A DNA stretch of 7,007 nt from Ruminococcus sp. UBA7014 (GCA_002449575.1 DJXC01000050.1:1-7007), one strand, 5' to 3'; shown: positions 1 through 6,447, counted from the first letter of the stretch. Program-made: numbers and translations. Notes: a model not told the origin generated them from the letters alone.

Positions 1-1154
1 TTCGGAATGCAGACAGTTGCACCGAGTTCCATAAGAACCTGAGTCAGCATTCCGGCATTTTGCTTATCATAGATTTTTCTGAGCTGAGAAGTAAAATCTT
101 TCTTGACATCATTATCCAGAATATTGCGGAAATCTTCTTCAAGTCTTGCCATCACACGGAGTACATTGCCGTCCACAGCCGGAGTCGGCAGATTCCAGCA
201 GATAGAACAGACAGCTCCGGCGGTATAGTCGCCGATACCGGACAACGCACGGATTTTGTCATAATCCGCCGGAAACTGTCCCTGATAATTCTGCATGACT
301 GTCTGAGCTGCTTTCTGCATATTCCGGACACGGTTATAATAGCCCAGACCTTCCCATAATTTCAGAAGCTTGTCTTCCGGACAGTCTGCAAGTGCGTTCA
401 CATTTGGCAGCGTTTTCAGAAATCTCTGATAATAATTTTTTACCGCTTCGACACGGGTCTGCTGAAGCATGATTTCTGAAATCCAGACATGATAGGGATT
501 CTGGTCTTTTCGCCACGGCAAATCCCGGTGATGTTCCGGATACCAGTCCAGAAGGGGTTGTTTCATGCGTTCCGGAATTGTTTTTTTCTTTGCAGTGATA
601 TTCTGCATTCTGGAGATAATTTTCTGATAGATAGGAATCATATGGGATTCTGTACAAAGTTCTGGAATTTTCTTTACAGCAATCCAGCGGACATTTTTAT
701 TTTCGTCAGGCTTGTCAGCAATTTCCTGATTTTCAGGTGCAATCAGTCCATAAGTGACGTTATAATGCAGATGTTCCGGAACAGGTTTTCCATGTTTTTC
801 ATGAGCCGGAACGGGCAGAATATCAATTGACAGAATTTTTTTCGACAAAAAATACACTTTCTGTACAGAAGTTTCTTCTTTCACTTCCCGCAGAGCTACA
901 GCGGATAAATTTTCATCATCATCAGCATGACCACCAAGCCAGCCGACTGACTGATATATCAGATGATATGCCATCAGTGTTTTTTGCAAATCTGGAGAAA
1001 GTACCAAGCCGGAACATGTGATATGTCCGGCTTCGCACTCTCTGGATAATATTTTTTTATCATATTTTTGAATTAATTTTAGTAATTCATATTTTGCAGA
1101 TGCTTCCTGACTGGTTTCAGGAACAAAATTTTCTATCTGTGAGAACCAATTCAT
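1..1154 (-). CDS. mutY: Nudix hydrolase-MutY adenine glycosylase fusion (3' end outside window)
   Basis: The open frame gives 384 codons and is cut by the left window edge. Residues about 1-185 form a complete Nudix hydrolase domain with box residues G75, E81, R89-E90 and E93-E94 (REVKEETSV, with Ser where the consensus has Gly). A lysine-rich linker of roughly 12 residues follows. From about residue 200 the protein is MutY, which removes adenine mispaired with 8-oxoguanine. Visible MutY landmarks are DLPWR (211-215), SEIMLQQT with catalytic Glu227, WEGLGYY (267-273), the helix-hairpin-helix LSGIGDYTAG (304-313), catalytic Asp328 in AVDGNV, and Cys382, the first Fe-S cluster ligand. The other three cysteines and the C-terminal 8-oxoG recognition domain would lie off the window. 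The ATG at 1154 has AGAGG 5 nt upstream (1160-1164), 12 nt after gpsA, so cotranscription is likely. An internal ATG at 566 has only a weak GGAA upstream, so one fused protein is favoured. Nudix substrate is unknown; an oxidised nucleotide is an inference. Confidence 0.93.
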   Translation of the reverse strand, partial: MNWFSQIENFVPETSQEASAKYELLKLIQKYDKKILSRECEAGHITCSGLVLSPDLQKTLMAYHLIYQSVGWLGGHADDDENLSAVALREVKEETSVQKVYFLSKKILSIDILPVPAHEKHGKPVPEHLHYNVTYGLIAPENQEIADKPDENKNVRWIAVKKIPELCTESHMIPIYQKIISRMQNITAKKKTIPERMKQPLLDWYPEHHRDLPWRKDQNPYHVWISEIMLQQTRVEAVKNYYQRFLKTLPNVNALADCPEDKLLKLWEGLGYYNRVRNMQKAAQTVMQNYQGQFPADYDKIRALSGIGDYTAGAVCSICWNLPTPAVDGNVLRVMARLEEDFRNILDNDVKKDFTSQLRKIYDKQNAGMLTQVLMELGATVCIP

Positions 1155-1166
1155 AAATACCTCTTT

Positions 1167-2198
1167 TTATGGCTGTCCGAGTCTGGCAAGCTGTTCAGCA
1201 GTCATATAGTGTTCACATTCATGTTTATTCGGTCTGCCCATGAGTTTTTTCATAGATTCACGAACATCGCCGTTTTCATAGAGAAGGTGATATAATTCTT
1301 CATTGATGGGCATGGGAACACCGAGTTTTTTTGCCAGTCCGTAAGCGGCTTCGCAGCAGTAATAGCCTTCGACTGTGCCGACCTGTTTTACGGCTTCTTC
1401 CGGAGAGACACCTTGTCCGATTAAGATACCGGCACGGCGGTTTCTGCTGTGCATACTGGTACAAGTTACAATCAAATCGCCCAGACCGCTCAGTCCAGCA
1501 AAAGTATCCATTTCTGCACCGCATTCCAGACCAAGACAGGTGATTTCATGAATTCCTCGTGTCATGAGTGCCGCTTTGGTATTATCTCCAAATCCCAGAC
1601 CGTCACTGATTCCGGCAGCAAGAGCAATAATATTTTTCATTGACCCGCCGAGTTCACAGCCGATAATATCAACATTGACATAAAGCCGAAGTGTTCCGCA
1701 GGTAAACAAATCCTGAATATATTCAGCATATCTGACTTCCTGACTGGCAACTGTAACCGTTGTCGGAATCCCTCTGGAAAGTTCTTCGGCATGAGAAGGC
1801 CCAGTCAGTACAACAACAGGATTATTTGGTATTTCTTCGTGAATGACTTCGCTCATGCGCTTATAAGTTCCGGCTTCCAGTCCTTTGGAAGTATTGACGA
1901 TGACAGTATTTTCTGTAAAACAGGGTGCAGCTTCCTGCACGACACTGCGCAGGAAAGAAGTAGGAATGCCAATTAGAACGGCATCTTTTCCGGCGACACT
2001 GGAAATATCTGTTGTCAGCAGAATATCCGAAGGAATTTTCACACCGGGGAGTTTACTGGAGAGTTCACCTGTGGATTTGATTTCATTAATTTCTTCTTCA
2101 AATTTAGACCAGACAGTCACATCATGACCGCAGTTGCGGCACATGACCGCCAGAGCCAGCCCGAATGCGCCTGAACCTAATACTGTAATTTCTGCCAT
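1167..2198 (-). CDS. gpsA: Glycerol-3-phosphate dehydrogenase [NAD(P)+]
   Basis: Cytoplasmic enzyme that reduces dihydroxyacetone phosphate to sn-glycerol 3-phosphate, the backbone for phospholipid synthesis. The 343-aa length is typical of the family. The N-terminal Rossmann fold has the dinucleotide loop GSGAFG at residues 8-13, where many homologues read GAGSWG. Further family motifs are NTSKGLE (102-108), GPSHAEE (133-139), ELGGSMKN (182-189) with the conserved catalytic lysine at 188, GDNTKAALMTRG (205-216), LSGLGDLIVTC (236-246) and SRNRRAG (251-257). The frame could be extended to a TTG at 2216, but that extension covers the Shine-Dalgarno AAAGGAGC (2206-2213), which sits 7 nt before the ATG at 2198, so 2198 is chosen. 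It lies between a small upstream ORF (25 nt away) and the Nudix-MutY gene (12 nt away), suggesting one transcript. Confidence 0.97.
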   Translation of the reverse strand: MAEITVLGSGAFGLALAVMCRNCGHDVTVWSKFEEEINEIKSTGELSSKLPGVKIPSDILLTTDISSVAGKDAVLIGIPTSFLRSVVQEAAPCFTENTVIVNTSKGLEAGTYKRMSEVIHEEIPNNPVVVLTGPSHAEELSRGIPTTVTVASQEVRYAEYIQDLFTCGTLRLYVNVDIIGCELGGSMKNIIALAAGISDGLGFGDNTKAALMTRGIHEITCLGLECGAEMDTFAGLSGLGDLIVTCTSMHSRNRRAGILIGQGVSPEEAVKQVGTVEGYYCCEAAYGLAKKLGVPMPINEELYHLLYENGDVRESMKKLMGRPNKHECEHYMTAEQLARLGQP

Positions 2199-2205
2199 AA
2201 TAAAC

Positions 2206-2213
2206 GCTCCTTT
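2206..2213 (-). promoter_or_regulatory. Ribosome binding site deciding the gpsA start
   Basis: AAAGGAGC on the minus strand, 7 nt before the ATG at 2198. It lies inside the six codons that a TTG start at 2216 would add, so it argues for the shorter GpsA. It also begins only about 10 nt after the stop of the upstream 59-aa ORF, a spacing compatible with translational coupling. Confidence 0.85.
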
Positions 2214-2223
2214 CAAACATGAA

Positions 2224-2403
2224 TCATAATGTTGCAGATTCGTCTGTTATCATTTTTAAATGCCGGCTGTATCTGCTCGGAATTTTAATTTCAATAAGAT
2301 AGCCGATTTCCTGTAAAAAATCAGAAATTGCTGCAAGCATAGGCTCATCCAAACGGATTCCCTCATTGACTCTTTCCTCAGACGGGTATTTGATAATATT
2401 CAT
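2224..2403 (-). CDS. Small hypothetical protein (59 aa) upstream of gpsA
   Basis: I do not recognise this protein. It begins MNIIKYPSEER, has a likely amphipathic helix (about residues 19-36, containing MLAAISDFLQEIGYL) followed by a short strand-like IEIKIP, and ends in a basic segment, RYSRHLK. It has no signal peptide, membrane segment or cysteine. The ATG at 2403 is preceded by AAAGGG about 10 nt upstream. A GTG at 2412 is in frame and would add three residues, but it lies 1 nt from that Shine-Dalgarno and is unlikely. It is the first ORF after the rpmF terminator and stops 25 nt before gpsA, so it probably shares the gpsA-mutY transcript. I see no convincing promoter in front of it. The clean ribosome binding site and tight spacing support a real gene, but its small size leaves doubt. 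Confidence 0.6.
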   Translation of the reverse strand: MNIIKYPSEERVNEGIRLDEPMLAAISDFLQEIGYLIEIKIPSRYSRHLKMITDESATL

Positions 2404-2468
2404 GATTTTCACGCCCTTTATGCTGATTTACTAAGTTAGTGCCGAATATTCCGGAAATGTTACAGACT

Positions 2469-2503
2469 AAAAACAGCGGAGAGAAGTAATTTCCTCTCTC
2501 CGC
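2469..2503 (-). terminator. Intrinsic terminator after rpmF
   Basis: A 9-bp GC-rich stem, GCGGAGAGA (2476-2484) with TCTCTCCGC (2495-2503), encloses a 10-nt loop. Read on the minus strand it is followed after two bases by five T residues (2469-2473). It starts about 20 nt downstream of the rpmF stop and should end the YceD-rpmF transcript. On the plus strand no T-run follows, so it acts in one direction. Confidence 0.85.
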
Positions 2504-2524
2504 CGTGATTTTGCATGTAAAAAA

Positions 2525-2710
2525 TTACATAACATCAATTTTCAGAACTTCAACGCCCTTGTAATAACCGCAGTTTTTGCATACCTTATGCGGAGCTTTC
2601 AGTTCGCCGCAGTGGTCACATTTGCTCATTGCAGGAGCATCGAGCTTCCATACAGCACTGCGTCTTTTATTTTTTCTTGCTTTGGAAGTTTTTCTCTTCG
2701 GTACAGCCAT
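2525..2710 (-). CDS. rpmF: 50S ribosomal protein L32
   Basis: Small basic zinc-ribbon protein of the large ribosomal subunit, 61 aa, the normal size. The N-terminus MAVPKRKTSKARKNKRRS is the diagnostic L32 signature. Two CxxC pairs, C31/C34 and C44/C47, form the zinc site, so this is the zinc-binding (C+) paralogue type rather than the cysteine-free form. The Shine-Dalgarno AAAGGGG lies 9 nt before the ATG. It follows the DUF177 gene by 22 nt, a very widely conserved pair, and is closed by an intrinsic terminator. In many bacteria plsX follows rpmF directly; here it does not. Confidence 0.98.
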   Translation of the reverse strand: MAVPKRKTSKARKNKRRSAVWKLDAPAMSKCDHCGELKAPHKVCKNCGYYKGVEVLKIDVM

Positions 2711-2732
2711 GATTCTTAACCCCTTTCTTTAA

Positions 2733-3200
2733 TTACTCAAATTCTATTTTAGTCATGCAATTGCAATCTGTGATATTTCTGTCACAGCCGCACACAGGGC
2801 ATAAACCTTTACAATCCTCTTTGCAGAGCATTTTTGACGGCAGTTCCAGAAGCAAATCAGCAACAGCAATTTCAGCAATATCAATGCTTTCAGCCTTTGC
2901 AACGACATAATTCTCCTCGTTTTCCTCATCATTGAGAAACCTGACAACCAGATGTTCCGTATCATAGGAAAACGCCTGTACAGTTTCTTTCAGGCATCTG
3001 TCACAGGTGACAAGCAGAGAGAATGCAATATGCAGTTTCAGAACAACTGCCCCGGCATGATTGACGATATCGCCTTTTACCTGTACAGGGGTATCAAAGA
3101 CATAACCTCTGATAAATTCAAGCTGTTCTTCCGGCACGGAGAAATCAAACTCCTGTGAAGTTCCGGGAATATTGAGAATATTCTTAACATTCATCAGCAT
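2733..3200 (-). CDS. yceD: DUF177 / YceD family protein
   Basis: A 155-aa member of the DUF177 (YceD; YlbN in Bacillus) family, whose genes almost always precede rpmF. Family work links it to normal 23S rRNA accumulation; the exact molecular role is unsettled. Visible signatures are CDRCL at residues 66-70 and the cysteine-rich tail LCKEDCKGLCPVCGCD (125-140) followed by CNC at 146-148, which probably binds zinc. An acidic stretch (about 90-97) lies between them. The ATG at 3200 has GGAGG 9 nt upstream; the in-frame ATG at 3194 would be 15 nt away and is less likely. A perfect consensus promoter sits upstream, so this is the first gene of a two-gene operon with rpmF. Readthrough from pgi is also possible because I see no terminator in between. 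Confidence 0.93.
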   Translation of the reverse strand: MLMNVKNILNIPGTSQEFDFSVPEEQLEFIRGYVFDTPVQVKGDIVNHAGAVVLKLHIAFSLLVTCDRCLKETVQAFSYDTEHLVVRFLNDEENEENYVVAKAESIDIAEIAVADLLLELPSKMLCKEDCKGLCPVCGCDRNITDCNCMTKIEFE

Positions 3201-3247
3201 CGCATTCAGCCTCCGTTCTGTAAAAGCATAAAAGCACTACAGATTTT

Positions 3248-3276
3248 ATTATAGCAGATTTCCGGCTGCTTGTCAA
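3248..3276 (-). promoter_or_regulatory. Perfect-consensus sigma-A promoter for yceD-rpmF
   Basis: On the minus strand: TTGACA (3271-3276), a 17-bp spacer, then TATAAT (3248-3253). Both hexamers and the spacer length match the vegetative consensus exactly. Transcription should start near 3241, about 40 nt before the yceD start codon. This fits strong, growth-linked expression of a ribosomal protein operon. Confidence 0.93.
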
Positions 3277-3293
3277 GGTTTTTTTCAGAAATT

Positions 3294-3307
3294 ATTTTCC
3301 GGAAAAT
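3294..3307. repeat. 14-bp perfect palindrome at the end of the P-loop gene
   Basis: ATTTTCCGGAAAAT is its own reverse complement and overlaps the last base of the TGA stop of the P-loop gene. With no loop it is a poor terminator stem, and no T-run follows on the minus strand. It is centred on TCCGGA, a hexamer unusually common throughout the window. A protein-binding role is possible but unsupported. Confidence 0.6.
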
Positions 3308-3711
3308 CAGAGATATTTTGTCACAGATTCCGGAAGTTCGGAATTATCAGCAGAAACTGTGAAAGTAACTATTGTATCTTTTCCGGTCAGTGCATCAATC
3401 TTAGCGAACATTGCACCGAGTGCATCAAAGTCAGCACCGCCGATTTTCAGAATGCCATCAACAAAAATTTCCTTGATGTCATAGTTGCCTGCAAGCATTC
3501 CGGCGATAAAGCCATAGAAATTTTCATAGCCTGCAATATCGAACTGTTCCACGCCTACCCAGCGGACTTTATAGCTGATAGAACGTCTGAGAGTTTCCCC
3601 TTTTTCAATGCATACGAGACAGCCATTGGTTTCAGCAACAGCTGTATTAATTCTGTCAATGAGGTTTTTGGTTTTGCCAGTACCTTTTCTGCCAGTAATA
3701 ATCTGAATCAT
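3307..3711 (-). CDS. Small P-loop NTPase of unknown function
   Basis: A 134-aa cytoplasmic protein with a clear Walker A motif at the N-terminus, GRKGTGKT (residues 7-14), and a plausible Walker B, IFVDG with Asp85 (82-86). The middle carries the family-typical FYGFIAGMLAGNYDI (65-79). It matches, from memory, a small clostridial family often labelled simply as ATP-binding protein, or misleadingly as twitching motility protein PilT. It is far shorter than PilT and lacks its hexameric ATPase regions, so that name should not be used. The role is unknown. AAAGGAG lies 9 nt before the ATG. The gene follows pgi by 30 nt with no terminator or promoter visible, so it is probably made from the pgi transcript. 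A perfect palindrome lies at its stop. Confidence 0.85.
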   Translation of the reverse strand: MIQIITGRKGTGKTKNLIDRINTAVAETNGCLVCIEKGETLRRSISYKVRWVGVEQFDIAGYENFYGFIAGMLAGNYDIKEIFVDGILKIGGADFDALGAMFAKIDALTGKDTIVTFTVSADNSELPESVTKYL

Positions 3712-3741
3712 GTGTAAAATCTCCTTTATAGTAATTTTTTA

Positions 3742-5079
3742 TTAATAGCCGAGCTTCTTTTCAAGTTCAGCTTTTGCGCCTTCATAGCCGGGTTTGCCGA
3801 GCAGTGCAAACATATTGGATTTATAGCTTTCCACACCGGGCTGATTGAACGGGTTCACGCCGAGTACATAGCCGGAAACTGCACAAGCCTTTTCAAAGAA
3901 ATAGATAAGATAGCCAAGACTGAATTCACTGGTGTCTTCCAGTTCCAGAATCATATTTGGCACGCCGCCTTCTGTATGCGCAAGGATAGTGCCTTCAAAC
4001 GCTTTTCTGTTGACAACGGACATATTCTGGTCACAGAGGAAGTTCAGACCATCAAGATTGGCTTCGTCCTTTTCCAGATAGAAATCTTTCTTAGGTGTTT
4101 TAATATCAACAACAGTCTCGAACATCAGACGAGAGCCTTCCTGAACGTACTGTCCCATAGAATGCAGGTCAGTCGAGAAGATAACAGATGCCGGGAAAAT
4201 GCCCTTATTGTCCTTGCCTTCGCTTTCGCCAAACAGTTGCTTGTACCATTCGGACATCATCGCAAATGCCGGGTCATAGGAAACGAGCATTTCTACGGAC
4301 TTGCCCTTTCTGTAGAGAATATTTCTCAGAGCGGCATACTGATAGCAGTCATTGTTATCAAAATCAGCAGTATAGTCATTCTGTGCCTGACGTGCGCCTT
4401 CCATGAGCTTGTCAATATCACATCCGGCAACTGCAATCGGAAGCAGACCAACAGCAGTCAGAACGGAGAAACGTCCGCCGACATTATCCGGAACAACAAA
4501 AGTTTCATAGCCTTCTGTATCGGATAATTCCTTCAGTGTGCCTTTGGCTTTGTCAGTTGTTGCAAAGATATGATTTTTTGCCTCTTCCTTGCCATATTTT
4601 TCTTCTACAAGCTTCTTGAACACTCTGAAAGCCAGAGCCGGTTCAGTCGTAGTACCGGACTTGGAGATAACATTCACAGAAATATCTCTGCCCTCACAGA
4701 TAGAAAGAATTTCATTCAGATAAGTCGGGTTGATATTATTGCCGACATAGTAAATATCCGGAGTATCTTTCTTCATGTTGTTATAGAACGGGGATTTCAG
4801 GAATTCAATCGCTGCTCTTGCGCCCAGATAAGAACCGCCAATGCCGATAACAATCAGGACATCAGAATTCTTCTGAATTTTTTCAGCGGCTGCCTTGATA
4901 CGGGCAAATTCTTCTTTGTCGTAATCTGTAGGCAGTTCCACCCAGCCGAGAAAATCATTTCCCAGACCATTTTTGTCATGGAGCATTTTTGCAGCAGTTT
5001 CCACCTGTGCTTTGATGCCTTTCATTTCGTCTGGTTTGACGAAACTTTCAAGATAATTAGTGTTTAATTTCAAAGTCAT
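3742..5079 (-). CDS. pgi: Glucose-6-phosphate isomerase
   Basis: Interconverts glucose 6-phosphate and fructose 6-phosphate in glycolysis and gluconeogenesis. At 445 aa it is the short form usual in Firmicutes, not the ~550-aa proteobacterial or eukaryotic form. Sugar-phosphate binding and catalytic motifs are all present: VIGIGGSYLGARAA (77-90), SKSGTTTEP (139-147), GGRFSVLTAVGLLP (201-214), GESEG with the likely catalytic Glu285 (284-288), His306 in DLHSMGQ, and NQPGVESYK (412-420) with the conserved catalytic Lys420. These positions fit the Glu290/His311/Lys425 set known from the Bacillus stearothermophilus enzyme with an offset of five. GGAGGG lies about 9 nt before the ATG at 5079. A promoter is visible at 5116-5144, and the small P-loop gene follows downstream. 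Confidence 0.98.
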   Translation of the reverse strand: MTLKLNTNYLESFVKPDEMKGIKAQVETAAKMLHDKNGLGNDFLGWVELPTDYDKEEFARIKAAAEKIQKNSDVLIVIGIGGSYLGARAAIEFLKSPFYNNMKKDTPDIYYVGNNINPTYLNEILSICEGRDISVNVISKSGTTTEPALAFRVFKKLVEEKYGKEEAKNHIFATTDKAKGTLKELSDTEGYETFVVPDNVGGRFSVLTAVGLLPIAVAGCDIDKLMEGARQAQNDYTADFDNNDCYQYAALRNILYRKGKSVEMLVSYDPAFAMMSEWYKQLFGESEGKDNKGIFPASVIFSTDLHSMGQYVQEGSRLMFETVVDIKTPKKDFYLEKDEANLDGLNFLCDQNMSVVNRKAFEGTILAHTEGGVPNMILELEDTSEFSLGYLIYFFEKACAVSGYVLGVNPFNQPGVESYKSNMFALLGKPGYEGAKAELEKKLGY

Positions 5080-5115
5080 TTTGAATAACCCTCCAAAAAA
5101 TCAGAATTCATATAT

Positions 5116-5144
5116 ATCATACTATAAAATCGGAAATTTTGCAA
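5116..5144 (-). promoter_or_regulatory. Promoter for pgi
   Basis: On the minus strand: TTGCAA (5139-5144, four of six consensus bases), a 17-bp spacer, and TATGAT (5116-5121, five of six). Transcription would start near 5109, giving a leader of about 30 nt that contains the pgi ribosome binding site. Confidence 0.7.
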
Positions 5145-5179
5145 GCATATCTGAATTTTTTAATTCAACATTGTGAAAA

Positions 5180-5219
5180 CAGAACAAATCCAGAACATGT
5201 TTTTTGTCAATTATGACAA
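5180..5219. repeat. Direct and inverted repeats in the pgi/dac divergent region
   Basis: Two copies of CAGAACA (5180-5186 and 5191-5197) are spaced 11 bp apart, about one helical turn. They are followed by a perfect 6-bp inverted repeat, TTGTCA-N4-TGACAA (5204-5219). The inverted repeat overlaps a weak plus-strand promoter candidate for the carboxypeptidase gene, ATGACA (5213-5218) with an 18-bp spacer and GATGAT (5237-5242). The arrangement could be an operator, but no regulator is recognised and short AT-rich repeats arise by chance. Confidence 0.4.
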
Positions 5220-5285
5220 TATTTTTTCAGAAAACTGATGATTCTGTCCGGAAATGCATATGCTTACAGCAGCAGGAATTTCAAT

Positions 5286-5291
5286 AAGGAG
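5286..5291 (+). promoter_or_regulatory. Ribosome binding site deciding the dac start
   Basis: AAGGAG lies 7 nt before the ATG at 5299. The longer in-frame ATG at 5254 has no such site and would bury the signal peptide behind 15 extra residues, so 5299 is preferred. Confidence 0.85.
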
Positions 5292-5298
5292 TAGCGTT

Positions 5299-6414
5299 AT
5301 GAAACAGATTGCAATTTTTTTCTGCATGATAATTTTCATACAGATGATACCTTTACAGGTTCATGCCGAAGAACAGGAAATGGCATATGTGCTGCTGGAA
5401 GCAGAAACCGGCTGTATTCTGAAATCAGAATATGCAGAGGAAAAACGTCCGGTCGGCTCACTTGCCAAGCTTATGACAGCTTATCTGACTGGAAAGGCGA
5501 TTGAACAACAGAAAATTTCTCCGGATACTGTCATGACTGCCGGAGAAAGTGTTTCCGGCATGAAAGGCGCAGTCATCTGGCTGAAACCCGGTGACAGCAT
5601 TACTGTCCGGGAACTTCTGCTCGGACTGCTGACCGGAAACGCCAACGATGCCGCCGCTGTATTGGCGGACAGAATTTCTGGCAGTGCCGATAAATTTGTA
5701 ATGGATATGAATGCCGCTGCATTCGATTTAGGCATGAAATCCACACGTTTCACCAGTCCGCAGGGTTTTGATGATGCACAGGCATATTCCACAGCAAAAG
5801 ATATGGCACTTCTTTGCTGTGCAGTGCTGAAATGTCCGGAACTACAGGAAAGTCTTTCGACATGGCGAACATTTATTTTAAACGATACTGTCGAACTTGT
5901 GAATGAAAATTCTCTCACCAGAACAATGAAAAACAGCCGTGGTCTGAAAGCATCCCATTCGCCGGAATCCGGCTATAGTATTGCGGCTGCTGCCGAATAT
6001 GAAGGCATGGTCTGTACTGCTGTTGTACTGAATGCACCGGATGAAGACACCCGGCTGTCACTGACAAAAAAACTGCTGAATATCGGATTCAGTCAGTATC
6101 AGGTAACACTGCCGGCATTTGCAGAAGAATTTCTTCGTCCGCTGAAAATTCGTGGCGGAACGGAAGTTTCTGTTCTGCTGGAACTTTCCGGGCTTCCGGC
6201 ACTGACAGTATCGAACGGCGCACAAATTCAGGCGGTGATAGTACTTCCGGAATATGTACAAGCTCCTGTAAAATATCATCAAAAAATTGGCAGAGTCTAT
6301 TTTTATCAAGACAAGACATTGCTGTGTGAATGTGCGCTGCTTGCCTCGGAAGCTGTTCCGGAAATGACCATGCATTCTGCATTCCGGCAGATACTGCATT
6401 TTCTGTTTTCTTAA
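5299..6414 (+). CDS. Secreted D-alanyl-D-alanine carboxypeptidase homologue (DacF/PBP5, peptidase S11) with altered active-site motifs
   Basis: A 371-aa member of the low-molecular-weight penicillin-binding proteins, which trim the terminal D-Ala from peptidoglycan stem peptides outside the membrane. Residues 1-23 form a signal peptide ending VHA, with cleavage before EEQE. The transpeptidase fold spans about 27-265. The SxxK motif is Ser54-Leu-Ala-Lys57, followed by the usual LMTAYL. The SxN position reads Asn114-Ala-Asn116 in GNANDAA, so the serine is replaced by asparagine. The KTG position reads Lys217-Ala-Ser219 in GLKASHSPESGY. The surrounding family sequence (LKPGDSITVRELL, LGMKSTRFTSPQG, YSTAKDMALL) is well kept. 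A PBP5-like C-terminal beta domain follows (about 280-350), ending in a short amphipathic tail, SAFRQILHFLFS, that may touch the membrane. Family membership is sure; catalytic activity is doubtful. It is the only plus-strand gene, transcribed divergently from pgi. Confidence 0.93.
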   Translation: MKQIAIFFCMIIFIQMIPLQVHAEEQEMAYVLLEAETGCILKSEYAEEKRPVGSLAKLMTAYLTGKAIEQQKISPDTVMTAGESVSGMKGAVIWLKPGDSITVRELLLGLLTGNANDAAAVLADRISGSADKFVMDMNAAAFDLGMKSTRFTSPQGFDDAQAYSTAKDMALLCCAVLKCPELQESLSTWRTFILNDTVELVNENSLTRTMKNSRGLKASHSPESGYSIAAAAEYEGMVCTAVVLNAPDEDTRLSLTKKLLNIGFSQYQVTLPAFAEEFLRPLKIRGGTEVSVLLELSGLPALTVSNGAQIQAVIVLPEYVQAPVKYHQKIGRVYFYQDKTLLCECALLASEAVPEMTMHSAFRQILHFLFS

Positions 6415-6419
6415 ACACA

Positions 6420-6447
6420 AGAAGCGGACTGTTTCAAGTCCGCTTCT
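6420..6447. terminator. Convergent hairpin between dac and the HPr-like gene
   Basis: A perfect 11-bp stem, AGAAGCGGACT (6420-6430) with AGTCCGCTTCT (6437-6447), has a 6-nt loop. It begins 6 nt after the dac stop and lies 47 nt past the stop of the opposing HPr-like gene. No strong T-run follows on the plus strand; on the minus strand TTGTGTTT follows. It most likely serves as a shared, somewhat weak bidirectional terminator. Confidence 0.75.

Noticed and set aside
334..1021. Several overlapping open frames of 60-110 codons on both strands.
   Set aside because: They are shadows of the continuous Nudix-MutY frame, which has the domain motifs and ribosome binding site.
3307..3711. Naming the P-loop protein as twitching motility PilT.
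   Set aside because: At 134 aa it holds only a P-loop domain and no other pilus genes are present.
5254..5298. Upstream ATG start for the carboxypeptidase gene.
   Set aside because: No ribosome binding site, and it places 15 residues ahead of a standard signal peptide; the 5299 start has AAGGAG at 7 nt.
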